From Cronobacter condimenti 1330 (lineage in GTDB: Bacteria > Pseudomonadota > Gammaproteobacteria > Enterobacterales > Enterobacteriaceae), in contig NZ_CP012264.1 of assembly GCF_001277255.1 (NCBI RefSeq), positions 620,001 to 684,000 on the forward strand: DNA of 64,000 nucleotides. Reading direction: 5' to 3'. Every line of letters begins with the position of its first letter. Within the stretch, counting starts at the first letter, position 1. Below are positions 8,814-17,303 of the stretch, in pieces. Position numbers and translations under genes: made by a program. The notes beneath the pieces were generated by a model, which saw only the letters and a program-made list of their open reading frames with translations, searched no databases and was not told where the DNA came from.

Positions 8814-8846
8814 CTGGGCGCACGCCACCCGATTTTCACCTCTTTA

Positions 8847-8861
8847 TGTGCATACTGCACA
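8847..8861. promoter_or_regulatory. Second inverted repeat upstream of the cod operon
   Basis: TGTGCA-TAC-TGCACA is a perfect 6-bp inverted repeat about 65 bp upstream of the predicted transcription start. It overlaps TGCACACTGTGGTG (8856-8869), an imperfect match to an NtrC half-site pair whose spacing is off by one base. It is a plausible enhancer or operator; the owner is uncertain. Confidence 0.4.
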
Positions 8862-8892
8862 CTGTGGTGTGGCTGTTATGCCCTACTATTTC

Positions 8893-8908
8893 TGGCATAT
8901 AACTTGCT
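8893..8908 (+). promoter_or_regulatory. Sigma-54 (RpoN) promoter of the cod operon
   Basis: TGGCATATAACTTGCT matches the sigma-54 consensus TGGCAC-R-N4-TTGCW at every fixed position except one (T for C). The invariant GG and GC are separated by exactly 10 bp. The predicted start is near 8919, leaving a 36-base leader before the permease ATG at 8955. This implies transcription by RpoN holoenzyme with an enhancer-binding activator. NtrC is the obvious candidate because the operon releases ammonia. Confidence 0.7.
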
Positions 8909-8954
8909 CAATCTCTGCGCAATCGCGTTTTTACTTTTTCGCAGAGGACACGTT

Positions 8955-10223
8955 ATGTCAGCGAACACCGAATTCCCGTTAAGCGAAGCGCCCGCAACAG
9001 GACGCAAAGGCCTGCTTTCCATTTCTATGGTGTTGTTCAGCTTTACCTTTTTTACCGGCACGATGTTTGCGGGCGGCAAGCTCGGCGTCGCCTTTCCTAT
9101 TGTCGATATGCTCTGGATTGCCACCATCGGCAATCTGCTCCTGGCGCTCTACGCCGCGGCGCTGGGGGCTATCGCCGCCCGCAGCGGATTAAACACCGTA
9201 CTTATGGGCCGCTTCTGCTTTGGCGAAATGGGCAGCAAGCTCTCCGATTTTCTGCTTGGTTTCGCAGAGCTTGGCTGGTATGCCTGGGGCACGGCGACGG
9301 TCGCGATTACGCTTGTGAAACTGCTCGCGCTGCCGGAATGGCTCACCACGCCGCTGATGGTGTTCTTCGGCCTTGCGTTTTGCCTCACGGCGCTGGTGGG
9401 CTATCGCGGGCTGGATCTGCTGTCGCGCGTCTCGGTGCCGCTAATGTTTATGCTTTTGGTGACCTCGATGTGGATAGCGACCCGCCACGCGGGCGGCTGG
9501 CAGGGGATGCAGCACATTGCGCCGACCGAGACGCTGAGCGGGTCTGCGGCGATTACCATGGTGTTCGGCACCTTTGCGAGTGGCGCGACCCAGGCCACCA
9601 ACTGGACACGGCTTGCGCGCAGCAGCACAACCGCCATGACCGGCAGCATGATCAGTTTTCTGCTCGGCAACGGGCTGATGGTGGTGGCGGGCGCGTGGTG
9701 CGCGGTGGTGTATCAGCAGGCGGATATTGTGGCGGTCATGACGCTACAGGGGTTATCAGTCGCAGCCGTCATCATGCTGTGTCTCAACCTCTGGACTATC
9801 CAGGGGCCGACTATCTATAACGTGTCCGCCGCAGCCTGCCATCTGCTGCGCAGCGAACGCCGCCGCACGCTCACCGTCGCGAGCGCGGGCATCGGCATTC
9901 TGCTCGCCATCGGCGGGATGTATGAAATGCTTATCCCGTTCCTGGTGCTGCTCGGGAGCATCATTCCGCCGGTCGGCGGCGTGATTATCGCGGATTACTG
10001 GTTTTACCGCCGCGGGCGCTACCCGGCGCTAAGCGAGACCCGCCTGCCGCGTTTTAATTACGCCGGGCTTGCGGCTTATGCGCTCGGCGCGCTGACCGCG
10101 TATTTCTCGCCGTGGATAGCGCCGCTGGTAGGCATCGCGGTGTCGGCGGCGAGCTATCTTGTGTTGGTGCGCCTGGTGCGAGGCCGGCAACCGCGCGATG
10201 CGCTGGCGGAACCGCAACCGTGA
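8955..10223 (+). CDS. codB: NCS1-family permease, CodB-like (cytosine or 5-methylcytosine)
   Basis: This 422-residue inner-membrane protein has about 12 hydrophobic helices and the NCS1/CodB signatures TFFTGTMFAGGKLG near the N-terminus and IPPVGGVIIADYWFYRR near the C-terminus. It is clearly of the CodB family but diverges from E. coli CodB over most of its length. I chose the ATG at 8955 because AGAGGA precedes it; a longer in-frame start at 8904 would fall inside the sigma-54 promoter. It is cotranscribed with the deaminase 33 bp downstream. The natural substrate is probably a pyrimidine base. Since the partner enzyme has a changed active-site residue, 5-methylcytosine is a real alternative to cytosine. 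Confidence 0.8.
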   Translation: MSANTEFPLSEAPATGRKGLLSISMVLFSFTFFTGTMFAGGKLGVAFPIVDMLWIATIGNLLLALYAAALGAIAARSGLNTVLMGRFCFGEMGSKLSDFLLGFAELGWYAWGTATVAITLVKLLALPEWLTTPLMVFFGLAFCLTALVGYRGLDLLSRVSVPLMFMLLVTSMWIATRHAGGWQGMQHIAPTETLSGSAAITMVFGTFASGATQATNWTRLARSSTTAMTGSMISFLLGNGLMVVAGAWCAVVYQQADIVAVMTLQGLSVAAVIMLCLNLWTIQGPTIYNVSAAACHLLRSERRRTLTVASAGIGILLAIGGMYEMLIPFLVLLGSIIPPVGGVIIADYWFYRRGRYPALSETRLPRFNYAGLAAYALGALTAYFSPWIAPLVGIAVSAASYLVLVRLVRGRQPRDALAEPQP

Positions 10224-10256
10224 GCCGCCCTTACCGTCTTATTGAAAGGAGCCGTT

Positions 10257-11492
10257 ATGAATATCGTTAATGCCCGTTTACGCCGCCGCGAAGGCTGGTT
10301 CACGCTGGAACTGAACGGCGGGGTGATTAAAGCCATTACGCCGCAGACGGCGATGCAGCCGCCGCTTGAGGGCGAACTCGATGCGCAGGGAGGCCTGGTC
10401 ATCCCGCCGCTGGTCGAGCCGCATATTCATCTGGACGCCACCCTGACGGCGGGCGAGCCTGAGTGGAACATGAGCGGTACGCTGTTCGAAGGCATTGAGC
10501 GCTGGGGCCAGCGCAAAGCCACCATCACGCATGACGACACCAAACGCCGCGCGCACGCGACAATCGGGATGCTGCGCGATCACGGCATTCAGCATGTGCG
10601 CACCCATGTGGATGTGACCGACCCGACGCTTGCGGCTCTGAAGGCAATGCTGGAGGTAAAAGAAGAAGCTCGTCATCTTATCGATCTGCAAATCGTCGCG
10701 TTCCCGCAGGAGGGCATTGAGTCGTACCCGCAAGGACGCGCGCTGATGGAGCAGGCGGTAGAGATGGGCGCGGATGTCGTTGGCGGCATTCCGCACTTTG
10801 AAAATACCCGTGAGCAGGGCGTCAGTTCGGTGAAATTTCTGATGGATCTGGCCGAGCGCACCGGCTGTCTGGTGGATGTCCACTGCGATGAAACCGATGA
10901 TGCGCAGTCGCGCTTTCTCGAAGTGCTGGCGGAAGAAACCCGGGTGCGCGGCATGGGCGCGCGCGTCACGGCGAGCCACACGGTGGCGATGGGCTCGTAT
11001 GACAACGCCTATTGCTCAAAGCTGTTCCGTCTGCTAAAGCGCTCCGGGATAAGCTTTGTTTCCTGTCCGACGGAAAGCATTCACTTACAGGGGCGTTTCG
11101 ACACCTGGCCTAAGCGGCGCGGTGTCACGCGTGTGGCGGAGCTGGATCGCGCGGGCATGAACGTTTGCTTCGGGCAAGATTCGATTAAAGATCCGTGGTA
11201 CCCGCTCGGCAATGGCAACATCCTGCGCGTGCTCGATGCCGGGCTGCATATTTGCCACATGATGGGCTATGAGGATCTCAAGCGCAGCCTGGACTTTGTG
11301 ACTGACAACAGCGCCCGGGCGATGAACCTTGGCGATAACTACGGCATTTGTGAAGGGCGCCCCGCCAATCTGGTGGTGCTGGACGCGCCGGATGATTACG
11401 AAGTGGTGCGTCGCCAGGCGAAGGCGCGTTATTCCGTGCGCCACGGAGAGGTGATCCTGCGCCGCGAGCCAGAAACCCTTCACTATTCCTGA
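10257..11492 (+). CDS. Cytosine-deaminase family amidohydrolase, likely 5-methylcytosine deaminase
   Basis: This 411-residue metal-dependent amidohydrolase of the CodA family hydrolyses the exocyclic amine of a pyrimidine to give uracil or thymine plus ammonia. Metal ligands are visible at H56 and H58 (EPHIHLD), H209 (DVHCDE), with E212 and H241 (TASHT) in the active site and D308 (FGQD). These correspond to E. coli H61, H63, H214, E217, H246 and D313 with a constant offset of five. At the next position E. coli has Asp314; this protein has S309, followed by I310 and K311. Loss of that Asp is the published hallmark of CodA homologs that accept 5-methylcytosine, such as the Klebsiella enzyme. 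The start has AAGGAG upstream. The substrate prediction is inference. Confidence 0.8.
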   Translation: MNIVNARLRRREGWFTLELNGGVIKAITPQTAMQPPLEGELDAQGGLVIPPLVEPHIHLDATLTAGEPEWNMSGTLFEGIERWGQRKATITHDDTKRRAHATIGMLRDHGIQHVRTHVDVTDPTLAALKAMLEVKEEARHLIDLQIVAFPQEGIESYPQGRALMEQAVEMGADVVGGIPHFENTREQGVSSVKFLMDLAERTGCLVDVHCDETDDAQSRFLEVLAEETRVRGMGARVTASHTVAMGSYDNAYCSKLFRLLKRSGISFVSCPTESIHLQGRFDTWPKRRGVTRVAELDRAGMNVCFGQDSIKDPWYPLGNGNILRVLDAGLHICHMMGYEDLKRSLDFVTDNSARAMNLGDNYGICEGRPANLVVLDAPDDYEVVRRQAKARYSVRHGEVILRREPETLHYS

Positions 11493-11521
11493 ATCGCCCT
11501 GCATTAATACCGTTATTCCAC

Positions 11522-11544
11522 AAGCGCCTGCGGGCGCTTTTTTT
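11522..11544 (+). terminator. Terminator of the cod operon
   Basis: AAGCGCC-TGCG-GGCGCTT followed by a run of T forms a compact intrinsic terminator 30 bp after the deaminase stop. Confidence 0.85.
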
Positions 11545-11545
11545 A

Positions 11546-12067
11546 TGGACGATTAACGCTATTTCGATGAATTATCTCAATGTGGTTATTTTTTATTCTT
11601 CTTTGCGAAAATTCCTAAAAGACAGAAAATGCGCCATAGGCTTTTTTAATTTTTATTTATGCATCATCCAGAAATACGTCTTAAATATTATGCCTGATGA
11701 TTTCTGGTTCTTATATTTGCGGAAAAATACTATTTCATGTCTTATAGTTAATAGGTGGTAATCGGTTAATATTTCGTGCTTTTTTATTTTTGCTGCCACT
11801 AAGCGAAGCGGTAAATCAAAAAGTGGGGTCTCTGCGCGCGTTTTTTTAAAGACGCATTAACCGGCTGAAACCCCTCAACCTATAGAAAAATAATATGACA
11901 CACGTCACTTTTTAAAATTTTCTCACGCTATCATCTCGCTGGTAAAAATAATTAAATTCTGCTTAACCTTTATATTCGCGACGGCCGTTATGGCTGCGCG
12001 CAATACCAATGACTATAAGGGCCGGCGTGTCTGGCCCGCATATTAATCACAATGGACGGACTCTGGG
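11546..12067. other. AT-rich non-coding stretch upstream of the autotransporter
   Basis: These 522 bases are markedly AT-rich compared with both neighbours. I see no convincing gene: a 64-codon frame at 11567-11761 has no good ribosome binding site and a low-complexity composition. A stem-loop with arms CCAGAAAT and ATTTCTGG lies at 11668-11707, and a GC-rich inverted repeat at about 12020-12040. It presumably holds the autotransporter promoter and may be bound by H-NS. Confidence 0.6.
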
Positions 12068-15000
12068 ATGATCAACAGAAGCAGAGCAGTTGAACCTGTT
12101 CAGGCGGGATATTCGCCTGTGCGGGGCGGGCGCCGTATTCGCATGAGCGCGCTGGCGGTAGCGTTAGGCCTGGCCGGTATCGGACCGGCGGCAGCCAGTA
12201 ATTATATTGAGCAGGGTAAAGCGGGCGACGCCGCCAGCTGGCGGAGCAGCGAATTTAATGCGGAATGGGGTCTGGGCGCTATTCATGCCGATGAAGCCTA
12301 CGCCGCAGGTTATACCGGCAAAGGGATTAAGCTGGGTATTTTCGATCAGCCGGTTTATGCGCAACACCCGGAATTTTCCGGCACCAATAAAGTGATTAAC
12401 CTGGTGACGGAAGGGATTCGTGAATATACCGACCCGTATATTCCGGTGAAAAAGGGCGATGCGTTCCGCTATGACGGTACGCCGTCCGTGGATTCTGACG
12501 GCGAACTGGGCGCACACGGCACCCACGTCGGCGGCATCGCGGCGGGCAGTCGCGACGGCGGCCCGATGCATGGTGTGGCGTTTAACTCGCAAATCATCAG
12601 CGCCGAAAACGGCGACCCCGGCCCGGAAGATGGCATCATCCTTGGTAACGACGGCGCGGTATATGAGGCCGGCTGGCATGCGCTGATGGACAGCGGCGCG
12701 CGCATCATCAACAACAGTTGGGGCATCGGCATCACTGAGAAGTTCGATCAGGGCGGGAGAGATCCCGCGTATCCGCACTTTACCGTCGCGGATGCGCAGG
12801 CGCAGTTCGATCAGATCAAAGCGATCCTCGGCACCAAACCTGGCGGCGCGTATCAGGGCGCTATCGACGCGGCCCGCAGCGGCATCGTCACTATTTTCGC
12901 AGCCGGTAATGACTACAACCTCAATAACCCGGATGCGATAGCGGGGCTGGCGTACTTTGTGCCGGATATCGCGCCGAACTGGCTGACGGTGGCGAGCGTG
13001 ATGAAAGATCCGGCCTCCGCCAACAGCATTCCTTACACCATCAGTACGTTCTCCTCCCGCTGCGGTTACACGGCGAGCTTCTGCGTTTCGGCCCCGGGCA
13101 GCCGTATCTACAGTTCGGTTATCGAAGGCACCAGCCCTGAGACGCTCACCACCGATTATGCCAACTACAGCGGCACCTCGATGGCCGCGCCGCATGTGGC
13201 AGGCAGCGTGGCGGTGCTGATGGAGCGCTTCCCGTACATGACTGGCGAACAAATTGCGACCGTGCTGAAAACCACCGCGGTGGATATGGGCGATCCGGGC
13301 ATCGACGCGCTCTACGGCTGGGGGATGATCGATCTCAGCAAGGCTATCCATGGGCCGGGTATGTTCTATACCGCCGAAGATATTCCTGAAGCATTCCGTG
13401 TGCCGGATCCAGACGGTGTCGCTTACGGCTCGTCGCAGTTCGTTGCGAATATCCCGGGCATCGGCGAGGAAGTGGAGGCGGGCACAAACCTCGCGCGCAC
13501 CTGTAACGATATTCAGTGCGCGCTTGATCTGTGGTCGAACGATATTTCCGGCCATGGCGGTCTGACCAAGCAAGGCGCGGGCGCGCTCTGGCTGACCGGC
13601 AACAGTACCTACACCGGCCCGACGCTGGTCAATGACGGCCTGCTGGTGGTGAATGGCTCCGTCACCTCCGACGTGACCGTTCAACAGCAGGGCGTGCTGG
13701 CAGGGAACGGTACGATTGGCTCGCTGACGGCAGCGCGCGGCGGTACCGTCGCGCCGGGTAACTCCATTGGCACGCTGAATGTGAATGGCGACGTGACGTT
13801 CCAGCCGGGTTCGCGTTATGCGGTGGAAGTTTCGCCGGACGGGCGCAGCGATGTCATTAACGCCACCGGCGCAATTGCAGTTAACGGCGGCGAAGTGGCG
13901 GTCACGCTTGAGAACAGCAGCAATCTGCTGAGCCAGTCGGAAGTGCGCAGCCTGCTCGGCCAGCAGTACAACATTTTGTCGGCGACGGGCGGCGTGACCG
14001 GCCAGTTCGACAGCGTGGCACCGGATTATCTCTTCCTCGGCACATCGCTTGGTTATGCCGCCGGGCAGGTGACGCTGGATGTGGCGCGTAATGACACTTC
14101 CTTCGCAAGTATCGCAGATACCGCCAATGGTCGTGCCATTGCCAACGCCCTGGAGACCCTTGGCGCAGGCAACCCGGTGTACGAGAGCCTTCTTGCGACC
14201 GGTTCGGTTGCGCAGGCTCGCCAGGCGTTCCGCCAGTTGGGCGGCCAGATCCATGCGGATATCGCCTCGGCGCAGATCAACGACAGCCGCTACCTGCGCG
14301 ATACGCTGAACGAGCGTCTGCGTCAGGCGGAAGGGCTTTCCAGCGTCTCGCCTGTCGCGGCAGATGACGGTGGTGCCTGGGCGAAACTGCTCGGCGCGTG
14401 GGATCACGCCTCTGGCGATGAGAACGCCACCGGCTATCAGGCGTCGACCTACGGCGTGCTGCTGGGGCTTGATTCCGCCTATGCCGACGACTGGCGCATG
14501 GGGGTGGCGACGGGCTACACCCGTACTTCGCTTGATGGCGGCTACGGCGCGAACGCAGACAGCGACAACTACCATCTGGCGGTCTACGGCGGCAAACAAC
14601 TGGGCGAGCTTGCGCTGCGCGCTGGCGCGGGCTACACCTGGCACCGCTTCGACACCAGTCGTTCGGTCAGCTACGGCACGCAGTCCGATCGCACCGAGGC
14701 GAAATATAACGCGCGTACTGAGCAGTTCTTCGCAGAAGCGGGTTATCAGCTGGCGGCGGGCATGGTGAGCGTTGAGCCGTTCGCGAATGTCTCTTACGTG
14801 AACTTTGAAAACAACCGCATCCGCGAGCAGGGTGGGGCGACGGCGCTGCGTGGCGACAAACAGCACACCGACGCGACATTCTCCACGCTGGGGCTGCGCT
14901 CAGGGCTTGAGTGGGACGCGACCGCAGAAACGACCGTGGCGCTGCGTGGTGAAGTGGGCTGGCAGCATCAGTACGGCTCCCTCGATCGCGGCACGGGGCT

Positions 15001-15190
15001 TAAGTTCCAGGGCAGTAGCACGCCGTTTGTGACCAACAGCGTTTCGGCCTCACGCGACGGTACGGTGCTTAAAGCCAATGCCGAAGTCGCCCTGAACCGC
15101 AACGCGCATCTGTCGCTTGGCTACAGCGGATTGATTTCAGAGAACTATCAGGACAACAGCGTGAATGCAGGCTTTAGCTGGGACTTCTGA
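12068..15190 (+). CDS. Subtilisin-like (S8) serine protease autotransporter
   Basis: This 1040-residue type V secreted protease has a long N-terminal signal region ending near AAAS (residues 41-44). The S8 catalytic triad is complete: D93 (GIFDQP), H150 (AHGTHVGG) and S371 (SGTSMAAPH). A passenger-associated repeat (TKQGAGALWLTGNSTYTGPT) lies at about residue 497 and is followed by beta-helix-like sequence. The C-terminal beta-barrel (about 770-1040) ends in the aromatic residue F, as outer-membrane autotransporters do. It resembles NalP and Serratia Ssp-type autotransporters. It should cleave surface or host proteins after secretion. It stands alone behind an AT-rich leader. A decayed copy of its 3' end lies at 15690-15918. 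Confidence 0.88.
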   Translation: MINRSRAVEPVQAGYSPVRGGRRIRMSALAVALGLAGIGPAAASNYIEQGKAGDAASWRSSEFNAEWGLGAIHADEAYAAGYTGKGIKLGIFDQPVYAQHPEFSGTNKVINLVTEGIREYTDPYIPVKKGDAFRYDGTPSVDSDGELGAHGTHVGGIAAGSRDGGPMHGVAFNSQIISAENGDPGPEDGIILGNDGAVYEAGWHALMDSGARIINNSWGIGITEKFDQGGRDPAYPHFTVADAQAQFDQIKAILGTKPGGAYQGAIDAARSGIVTIFAAGNDYNLNNPDAIAGLAYFVPDIAPNWLTVASVMKDPASANSIPYTISTFSSRCGYTASFCVSAPGSRIYSSVIEGTSPETLTTDYANYSGTSMAAPHVAGSVAVLMERFPYMTGEQIATVLKTTAVDMGDPGIDALYGWGMIDLSKAIHGPGMFYTAEDIPEAFRVPDPDGVAYGSSQFVANIPGIGEEVEAGTNLARTCNDIQCALDLWSNDISGHGGLTKQGAGALWLTGNSTYTGPTLVNDGLLVVNGSVTSDVTVQQQGVLAGNGTIGSLTAARGGTVAPGNSIGTLNVNGDVTFQPGSRYAVEVSPDGRSDVINATGAIAVNGGEVAVTLENSSNLLSQSEVRSLLGQQYNILSATGGVTGQFDSVAPDYLFLGTSLGYAAGQVTLDVARNDTSFASIADTANGRAIANALETLGAGNPVYESLLATGSVAQARQAFRQLGGQIHADIASAQINDSRYLRDTLNERLRQAEGLSSVSPVAADDGGAWAKLLGAWDHASGDENATGYQASTYGVLLGLDSAYADDWRMGVATGYTRTSLDGGYGANADSDNYHLAVYGGKQLGELALRAGAGYTWHRFDTSRSVSYGTQSDRTEAKYNARTEQFFAEAGYQLAAGMVSVEPFANVSYVNFENNRIREQGGATALRGDKQHTDATFSTLGLRSGLEWDATAETTVALRGEVGWQHQYGSLDRGTGLKFQGSSTPFVTNSVSASRDGTVLKANAEVALNRNAHLSLGYSGLISENYQDNSVNAGFSWDF

Positions 15191-15193
15191 TAA

Positions 15194-15243
15194 ACCGGGA
15201 CGTTCCCGGTAGTGAAAAAGGCGCCACGGAGGGCGCCTTTATT
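15194..15243 (+). terminator. Double-hairpin terminator of the autotransporter gene
   Basis: A first hairpin (ACCGGGA/TCCCGGT, 15194-15210) is followed by AAAGGCGCC-N6-GGCGCCTTT at 15217-15240 and a short T-rich tail. A degenerate version of the same pair follows the pseudogene at about 15920-15970. Confidence 0.75.
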
Positions 15244-15254
15244 GTTGACGAGGG

Positions 15255-15614
15255 TTACTGTGACAGCAAATCGGGGATCTCATCCGCGGCTATCAATATT
15301 TTTTGCGGATTGTCTTTTAAGTAATAGGTCGGAATGGTTTTGTGATCTTTTACGTAAATCATATCCGGCGGCGACAACGTGGCAGAACCCACCGCGGTTT
15401 CCGGGCCCCTGTCCGTTGTGAAGGTCACCTTCATTTTGTACGTCACGCTGCCGGAGTCAGAAGAGCTGGAGTAGCGCATTTCAAGGATACGGGCATCGAC
15501 TCTGATAGCCGCCGCTTTGAACTTTGCTGCTCTTTCCATCTGAAATGAGATAATGAAATAAATACCCATAAGTACCAGCACAATGCTGGAGAGAGTGAAA
15601 AACACCTCGGCCAT
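15255..15614 (-). CDS. Small membrane-anchored protein, DUF3592-like
   Basis: This 119-residue protein has one N-terminal transmembrane helix (about residues 5-25, FFTLSSIVLVLMGIYFIISF). A soluble domain follows with alternating beta strands, the IRVDARILEM motif, and a late TYYLKDNPQKILI segment. This is the DUF3592 layout, whose function is unknown. It is convergent with the autotransporter and sits between that gene and a decayed copy of its 3' end. It probably arrived with, or was trapped by, the rearrangement that made the copy. Confidence 0.65.
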   Translation of the reverse strand: MAEVFFTLSSIVLVLMGIYFIISFQMERAAKFKAAAIRVDARILEMRYSSSSDSGSVTYKMKVTFTTDRGPETAVGSATLSPPDMIYVKDHKTIPTYYLKDNPQKILIAADEIPDLLSQ

Positions 15615-15689
15615 CGCTTTTTATTCTCCCTGTCGTAAAGCGGCACCACCGAATATTAAATACATGGAGGGTGGGCGTCGAGTTATTCG

Positions 15690-15918
15690 CGAATGTCAGT
15701 TACAGAACGTTGGGAACCACCGCATCCGCGATCACGGCGGAGCGACGGTCTGCATAGCGATATACCGCCATCGCCACGGGGTTCTCCCCGCTGGGCCTGT
15801 CAGGGCTTAAGTGGGCCGCGACCGCAGAAACGACCGCAGTGCTGCGCGGCGAAATGGGTTGATTTCAGAGAACTATCAGAACAACAGTGTGAACTCAGGT
15901 TTGAGCTGGAACTTCTGA
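15690..15918 (+). pseudogene. Remnant of the 3' end of an autotransporter gene
   Basis: The sequence aligns with the intact autotransporter. The part from about 15692 (GTTACAGAACGTTGGGAACC) matches 14790 onward. The part through about 15858 (GACCGCAGAAACGACCG) matches the beta-barrel region near 14920-14960. It then jumps to the extreme 3' end (GATTTCAGAGAACTATCAG, matching 15134 onward). About 175 bp of barrel sequence are missing, the junction near 15857 shifts the reading frame, and many substitutions have built up. The stop context and a degraded terminator after it are also duplicated. It cannot encode a functional protein. Confidence 0.8.
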
Positions 15919-16065
15919 TAAACCGGAGAATTTTCGGCAGTGAAAAAGGCGTCACGGAGGGGTCTTTATTATTTACGGCGTGCAGGGCTGGCCGCCGTTA
16001 TTATTCTGGGAATGTTTTCCGGTATATTGGGCCGCTGACGATATGGTTGTTAAAGGAACAAAGTG

Positions 16066-17265
16066 ATGAGCACGGAGAGTGACAAGGTAAAAGCGCTGGT
16101 GAAGCAAATCAGTAAATATTTCGTCGCGTTATTACCTTATTCAACCCTGTTGTCTGGCGCGATTATCTGGAGTTATCTGGCCAGTATCGGACGTCTCGAT
16201 CTTCTGATGGGTGCGTTTTCCTTTAATATCGGCCTGATCTCGCTGCTCGCCTCCGCCGCCGCGTTTTCACTGGCGACAGCGCTTACGCTGGTGCTGCCCA
16301 GCGCGATTTTACTGGCGCATCGCGAAGTGAACCCTGGCGACCCTGAGCAGACGTTTCATAAAAAGCTGCCCTGGCTCTGCTTTGCCGTCTCGTTTATTTA
16401 CCTGACGCTGGTTTTCCTGCCGCATACCACGCTTGTGAAAAAAATGACCGGAGCATATGACTTTAGCGCTGGGAAAGTGCTTATCTTAACGGTTATCACC
16501 GCGGCCTTACTGGTGATTTATTTTAATATCGGGTTTCTTTTGCGCACGCTGAAACCTGGCAAATGGCAGAGAGTCTGGTTGGTGTTAATGTGGCTGGGAT
16601 TAATCATCGCCAATACGCTTTTTATCCTGTTACCGAGTCTTTCTGTATCAATACCTGCGGGTTTTCTTATTCGCTCCAGCCGCGGCGAAGGCTCCTGGGC
16701 TATGGTTTTCGCCTGGATATTTATCAGCCTGTTTGCCTTTCTGGCATTTCTGCCAGCCATCGTGCATTACTCGCATAAAGGCGGCGAGCACAAGAACGGC
16801 GGGGCCATTAAAAAATTCTTAGTGACGGCTTGTGTGGCGGTGGTCTTTATCGTCCTGCTGTTTCCTACCGTCTGGAGCACCCTCGTTTATGGTTCGCTTG
16901 TCTCCATCGGGCTGGTGGACCCGCAGCCGCACTACTACCGGGTCGATGACGAGACGTTTTCAACGGCGCTGTTCCCCGAAGCGGTCTGGCATACGCAGGA
17001 GATGCCAGGCCGTGATGAGAAAGCCTTTTTTATACGCGGGGTAAGCCTGTTTTCAACCGGCAGCGTGGAGCTTATTTGCCCGGTTTATATCCTTAAGCTG
17101 CGCGCACGGGCGACGACGCGCGACTACGCGAATTTCGAGCCCGGTAATAACGAGGCATCGGTCCGCTATTTCCGCCAGATGGTGAAAGGCTGCATTGCTT
17201 TTGAAACCAGCGAAATTCGCCGGTGGGATACGCTGTTTGACGCGAACGGCGCTATAAAAAAATAA
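16066..17265 (+). CDS. Multi-spanning membrane protein of unknown function
   Basis: I do not recognise this 399-residue protein. It has about seven hydrophobic segments, roughly at residues 20-45, 55-85, 110-130, 150-175, 185-215, 225-245 and 265-290. A soluble C-terminal domain of about 110 residues follows, with two Cys (about 341 and 370). The ATG at 16066 has AAGGAA 7 bp upstream; an in-frame GTG at 16063 is too close to it. The gene follows the autotransporter remnant and precedes tsr, in a block absent from the E. coli order. A role in envelope biology is only a guess. Confidence 0.7.
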   Translation: MSTESDKVKALVKQISKYFVALLPYSTLLSGAIIWSYLASIGRLDLLMGAFSFNIGLISLLASAAAFSLATALTLVLPSAILLAHREVNPGDPEQTFHKKLPWLCFAVSFIYLTLVFLPHTTLVKKMTGAYDFSAGKVLILTVITAALLVIYFNIGFLLRTLKPGKWQRVWLVLMWLGLIIANTLFILLPSLSVSIPAGFLIRSSRGEGSWAMVFAWIFISLFAFLAFLPAIVHYSHKGGEHKNGGAIKKFLVTACVAVVFIVLLFPTVWSTLVYGSLVSIGLVDPQPHYYRVDDETFSTALFPEAVWHTQEMPGRDEKAFFIRGVSLFSTGSVELICPVYILKLRARATTRDYANFEPGNNEASVRYFRQMVKGCIAFETSEIRRWDTLFDANGAIKK

Positions 17266-17276
17266 ATAATTTTCAG

Positions 17277-17303
17277 AAGAAACAGGCCGTTTGCTTGTTT
17301 CTT
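17277..17303 (+). terminator. Hairpin after the unknown membrane protein gene
   Basis: AAGAAACA pairs with TGTTTCTT across an 11-base loop and is followed by TCTCG. It lies 12 bp after the stop. The weak, pyrimidine-rich tail makes it a possible rather than a certain terminator. Confidence 0.45.

Noticed and set aside
11567..11761. A 64-codon frame in the AT-rich region before the autotransporter
   Set aside because: No good ribosome binding site, skewed composition, and no resemblance to a known small protein.
12164..14866. A 900-codon open frame antisense to the autotransporter
   Set aside because: It lies entirely opposite a gene with a complete catalytic triad and barrel. Its sequence is rich in Arg/His/Ala with no domain, as expected for a GC-rich shadow frame.
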